NCBI GenBank assembly: GCA_019348335.1
Contig: JAHWJR010000021.1
Location: 8,357 to 14,334 of the forward strand
Reading direction: 5' to 3'
Length of the DNA: 5,978 nucleotides
Source of the DNA: Actinomycetota bacterium
Lineage (GTDB): Bacteria > Actinomycetota > Acidimicrobiia > Acidimicrobiales > CADCSY01
This document shows, piece by piece, positions 5,207-5,978 of this stretch. The translations under genes and the position numbers were made by a program. The notes beneath the pieces were generated by a model that was given only the letters and a program-made list of their open reading frames with translations, was not told where the DNA came from and did no database searches. How positions within the stretch are numbered: the first letter of the stretch is position 1; the number at the start of each line of letters is the position of its first letter.

Positions 5207-5978
5207 CCGAGCGGCTCCTCGGCCGAGAGGGTGGGCAGCGAGGGCACCGGCGCCAGCGGCTCCCGGTCGCCACCGTCGGGCGGAGCGGGAGGGTCCGGCG
5301 GCGGGGCCGGCTGGGGCTCGGTGGCCAGGCGGAACAGGATCACCGCGCTGGTGGCGGCGGCAGCCAGCGGCAGGGCGGCCGAGGGCCGGGGGCCCCACAG
5401 GTTGGGCCAGCCCCGGCGCCACCACAGGGTGGCGGCGCCCACCCACACCGACGACGACACGATGGTGGAGGCCACGTGGCGCCGGCGCCACCACGCCGTG
5501 TCCCCCGGCGACGCCCAGGCCCAGCTGCGCTCCTGGCCCGGCCGGCAGCGCCATCCGGCCAGGCGGGGCGGGAGCGAGGCGGCGCCCCAGGCGACGAGCA
5601 GGTCGGCCACCGACCACGCCGGGAAGGTGGCCACGCACTGGCCGAAGCTGGTGGCCACCCCCTTGCCCCCCCGGAAGCGGTTCCAGACCGGGTAGCAGTG
5701 GCCGACCACGGCGGTGACGCCGGCCACGTGGGCCCCGGGGTCGCCGGCGACGACCCGGCCGGCGCTGCAGGCCAGCGCCCCCTTGACCATGTCGGCCACC
5801 ATCACCCCGTAGCCCCATCGGGGCCCCAGCAGCTTGATGGCGTTGTTGGCCCCGGGATTGCGGCTGCCCGTGGCCCGCAGGTCGGCGGTGCCGCCGGTGG
5901 CCAGCCGGCAGGCGAGATCGGCCGACGGCACGGTGCCGGCCAGGTACCCGAGGACGGCGGCGCCACCCAGCCTGCTCA
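5203..5978 (-). CDS. PlsY-like glycerol-3-phosphate acyltransferase (5' end at window edge)
   Basis: PlsY moves an acyl chain from acyl-phosphate to glycerol 3-phosphate at the membrane, making lysophosphatidic acid. The 257 residues seen, counted from the first full codon, contain the motif 1 region (GTVPSADLACRL 14-25; DLRATGSRNPGANN 32-45, with R34 and S38) and motif 2, the glycerol-phosphate-binding loop GHCYPVWNRFRGGKGVAT (92-109). Hydrophobic helices lie near 5-18, 54-74, 82-95, 117-135, 168-186 and 198-216. Motif 3, normally an HRxNIxRLxxGxE-type segment after the last helix, is missing: the chain reads ILFRLATEPQ (213-222) and then a Pro-rich tail to 257. The product is longer than a typical PlsY (about 200 residues), with an extra W/R-rich loop near 136-167. 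The frame is open to the window end. The last two bases read TG before AGC, so the true start codon may need only one more base. The stop overlaps the degV-like start. Confidence 0.85.
   Translation of the reverse strand, partial: SRLGGAAVLGYLAGTVPSADLACRLATGGTADLRATGSRNPGANNAIKLLGPRWGYGVMVADMVKGALACSAGRVVAGDPGAHVAGVTAVVGHCYPVWNRFRGGKGVATSFGQCVATFPAWSVADLLVAWGAASLPPRLAGWRCRPGQERSWAWASPGDTAWWRRRHVASTIVSSSVWVGAATLWWRRGWPNLWGPRPSAALPLAAAATSAVILFRLATEPQPAPPPDPPAPPDGGDREPLAPVPSLPTLSAEEPLG
5215..5220 (-). promoter_or_regulatory. degV ribosome binding site (GAGGAG)
   Basis: GAGGAG on the minus strand lies 8 nt before the GTG start, inside the last codons of the plsY-like gene. It supports the GTG at 5206 as the true start. 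Confidence 0.55.

Noticed and set aside
3902..5695. A 597-codon plus-strand open frame across the DUF2017, degV and plsY region
   Set aside because: It covers three well-supported genes in other frames and shows only repetitive Pro/Thr/Arg then Gly/His-rich sequence.
5207..5818. Upstream extension of the degV frame by 204 codons
   Set aside because: DegV homology begins exactly at the GTG at 5206, which has a ribosome binding site; the extension overlaps the plsY-like gene and is low-complexity.
5929..5931. GTG at 5931 as the start of the plsY-like gene
   Set aside because: The codons upstream (ending GYLAGT) continue the first helix and motif of PlsY, so the real start lies at or beyond the window edge.

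Overview
This is a very GC-rich window with strong third-position G/C. Gene content (ClpS next to a DUF2017 protein, a divergent ctaA/ctaB pair, actinobacterial-type CtaA motifs) points to an actinobacterium. The protein style resembles Acidimicrobiia, but that placement is an impression from sequence alone.

Layout. Positions 1-2468 are on the minus strand: ctaB (protoheme IX farnesyltransferase) is followed by a heme-copper oxidase subunit I homologue whose C-terminus runs off the left edge. A 133-bp divergent promoter region (2469-2601) separates these from a plus-strand run: ctaA (heme A synthase), clpS (N-degron adaptor) and a DUF2017 gene, packed with a 7-bp gap and a 1-bp overlap. This run converges, over 16 bp, on a minus-strand pair: a plsY-like acyltransferase gene, cut at its 5' end by the right edge, and a degV/fakB-like gene joined to it by a GTGA overlap.

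How the genes work together. CtaB converts heme B to heme O and CtaA converts heme O to heme A, the cofactor of aa3-type oxidases. The subunit I homologue beside them keeps the fold, the helix signatures and both histidines that bind the low-spin heme. It lacks all three CuB histidines (replaced by V, P and P) and the high-spin heme histidine (replaced by Q). As read, it cannot hold the oxygen-reducing binuclear centre. This is the most notable thing in the window. The ClpS/DUF2017 pair belongs to protein turnover. The PlsY-like/DegV pair fits phospholipid synthesis from acyl-phosphate, with DegV as a fatty-acid-binding protein, but the PlsY-like protein lacks the expected third catalytic motif.

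No RNA genes, mobile elements, CRISPR arrays or long repeats were seen.
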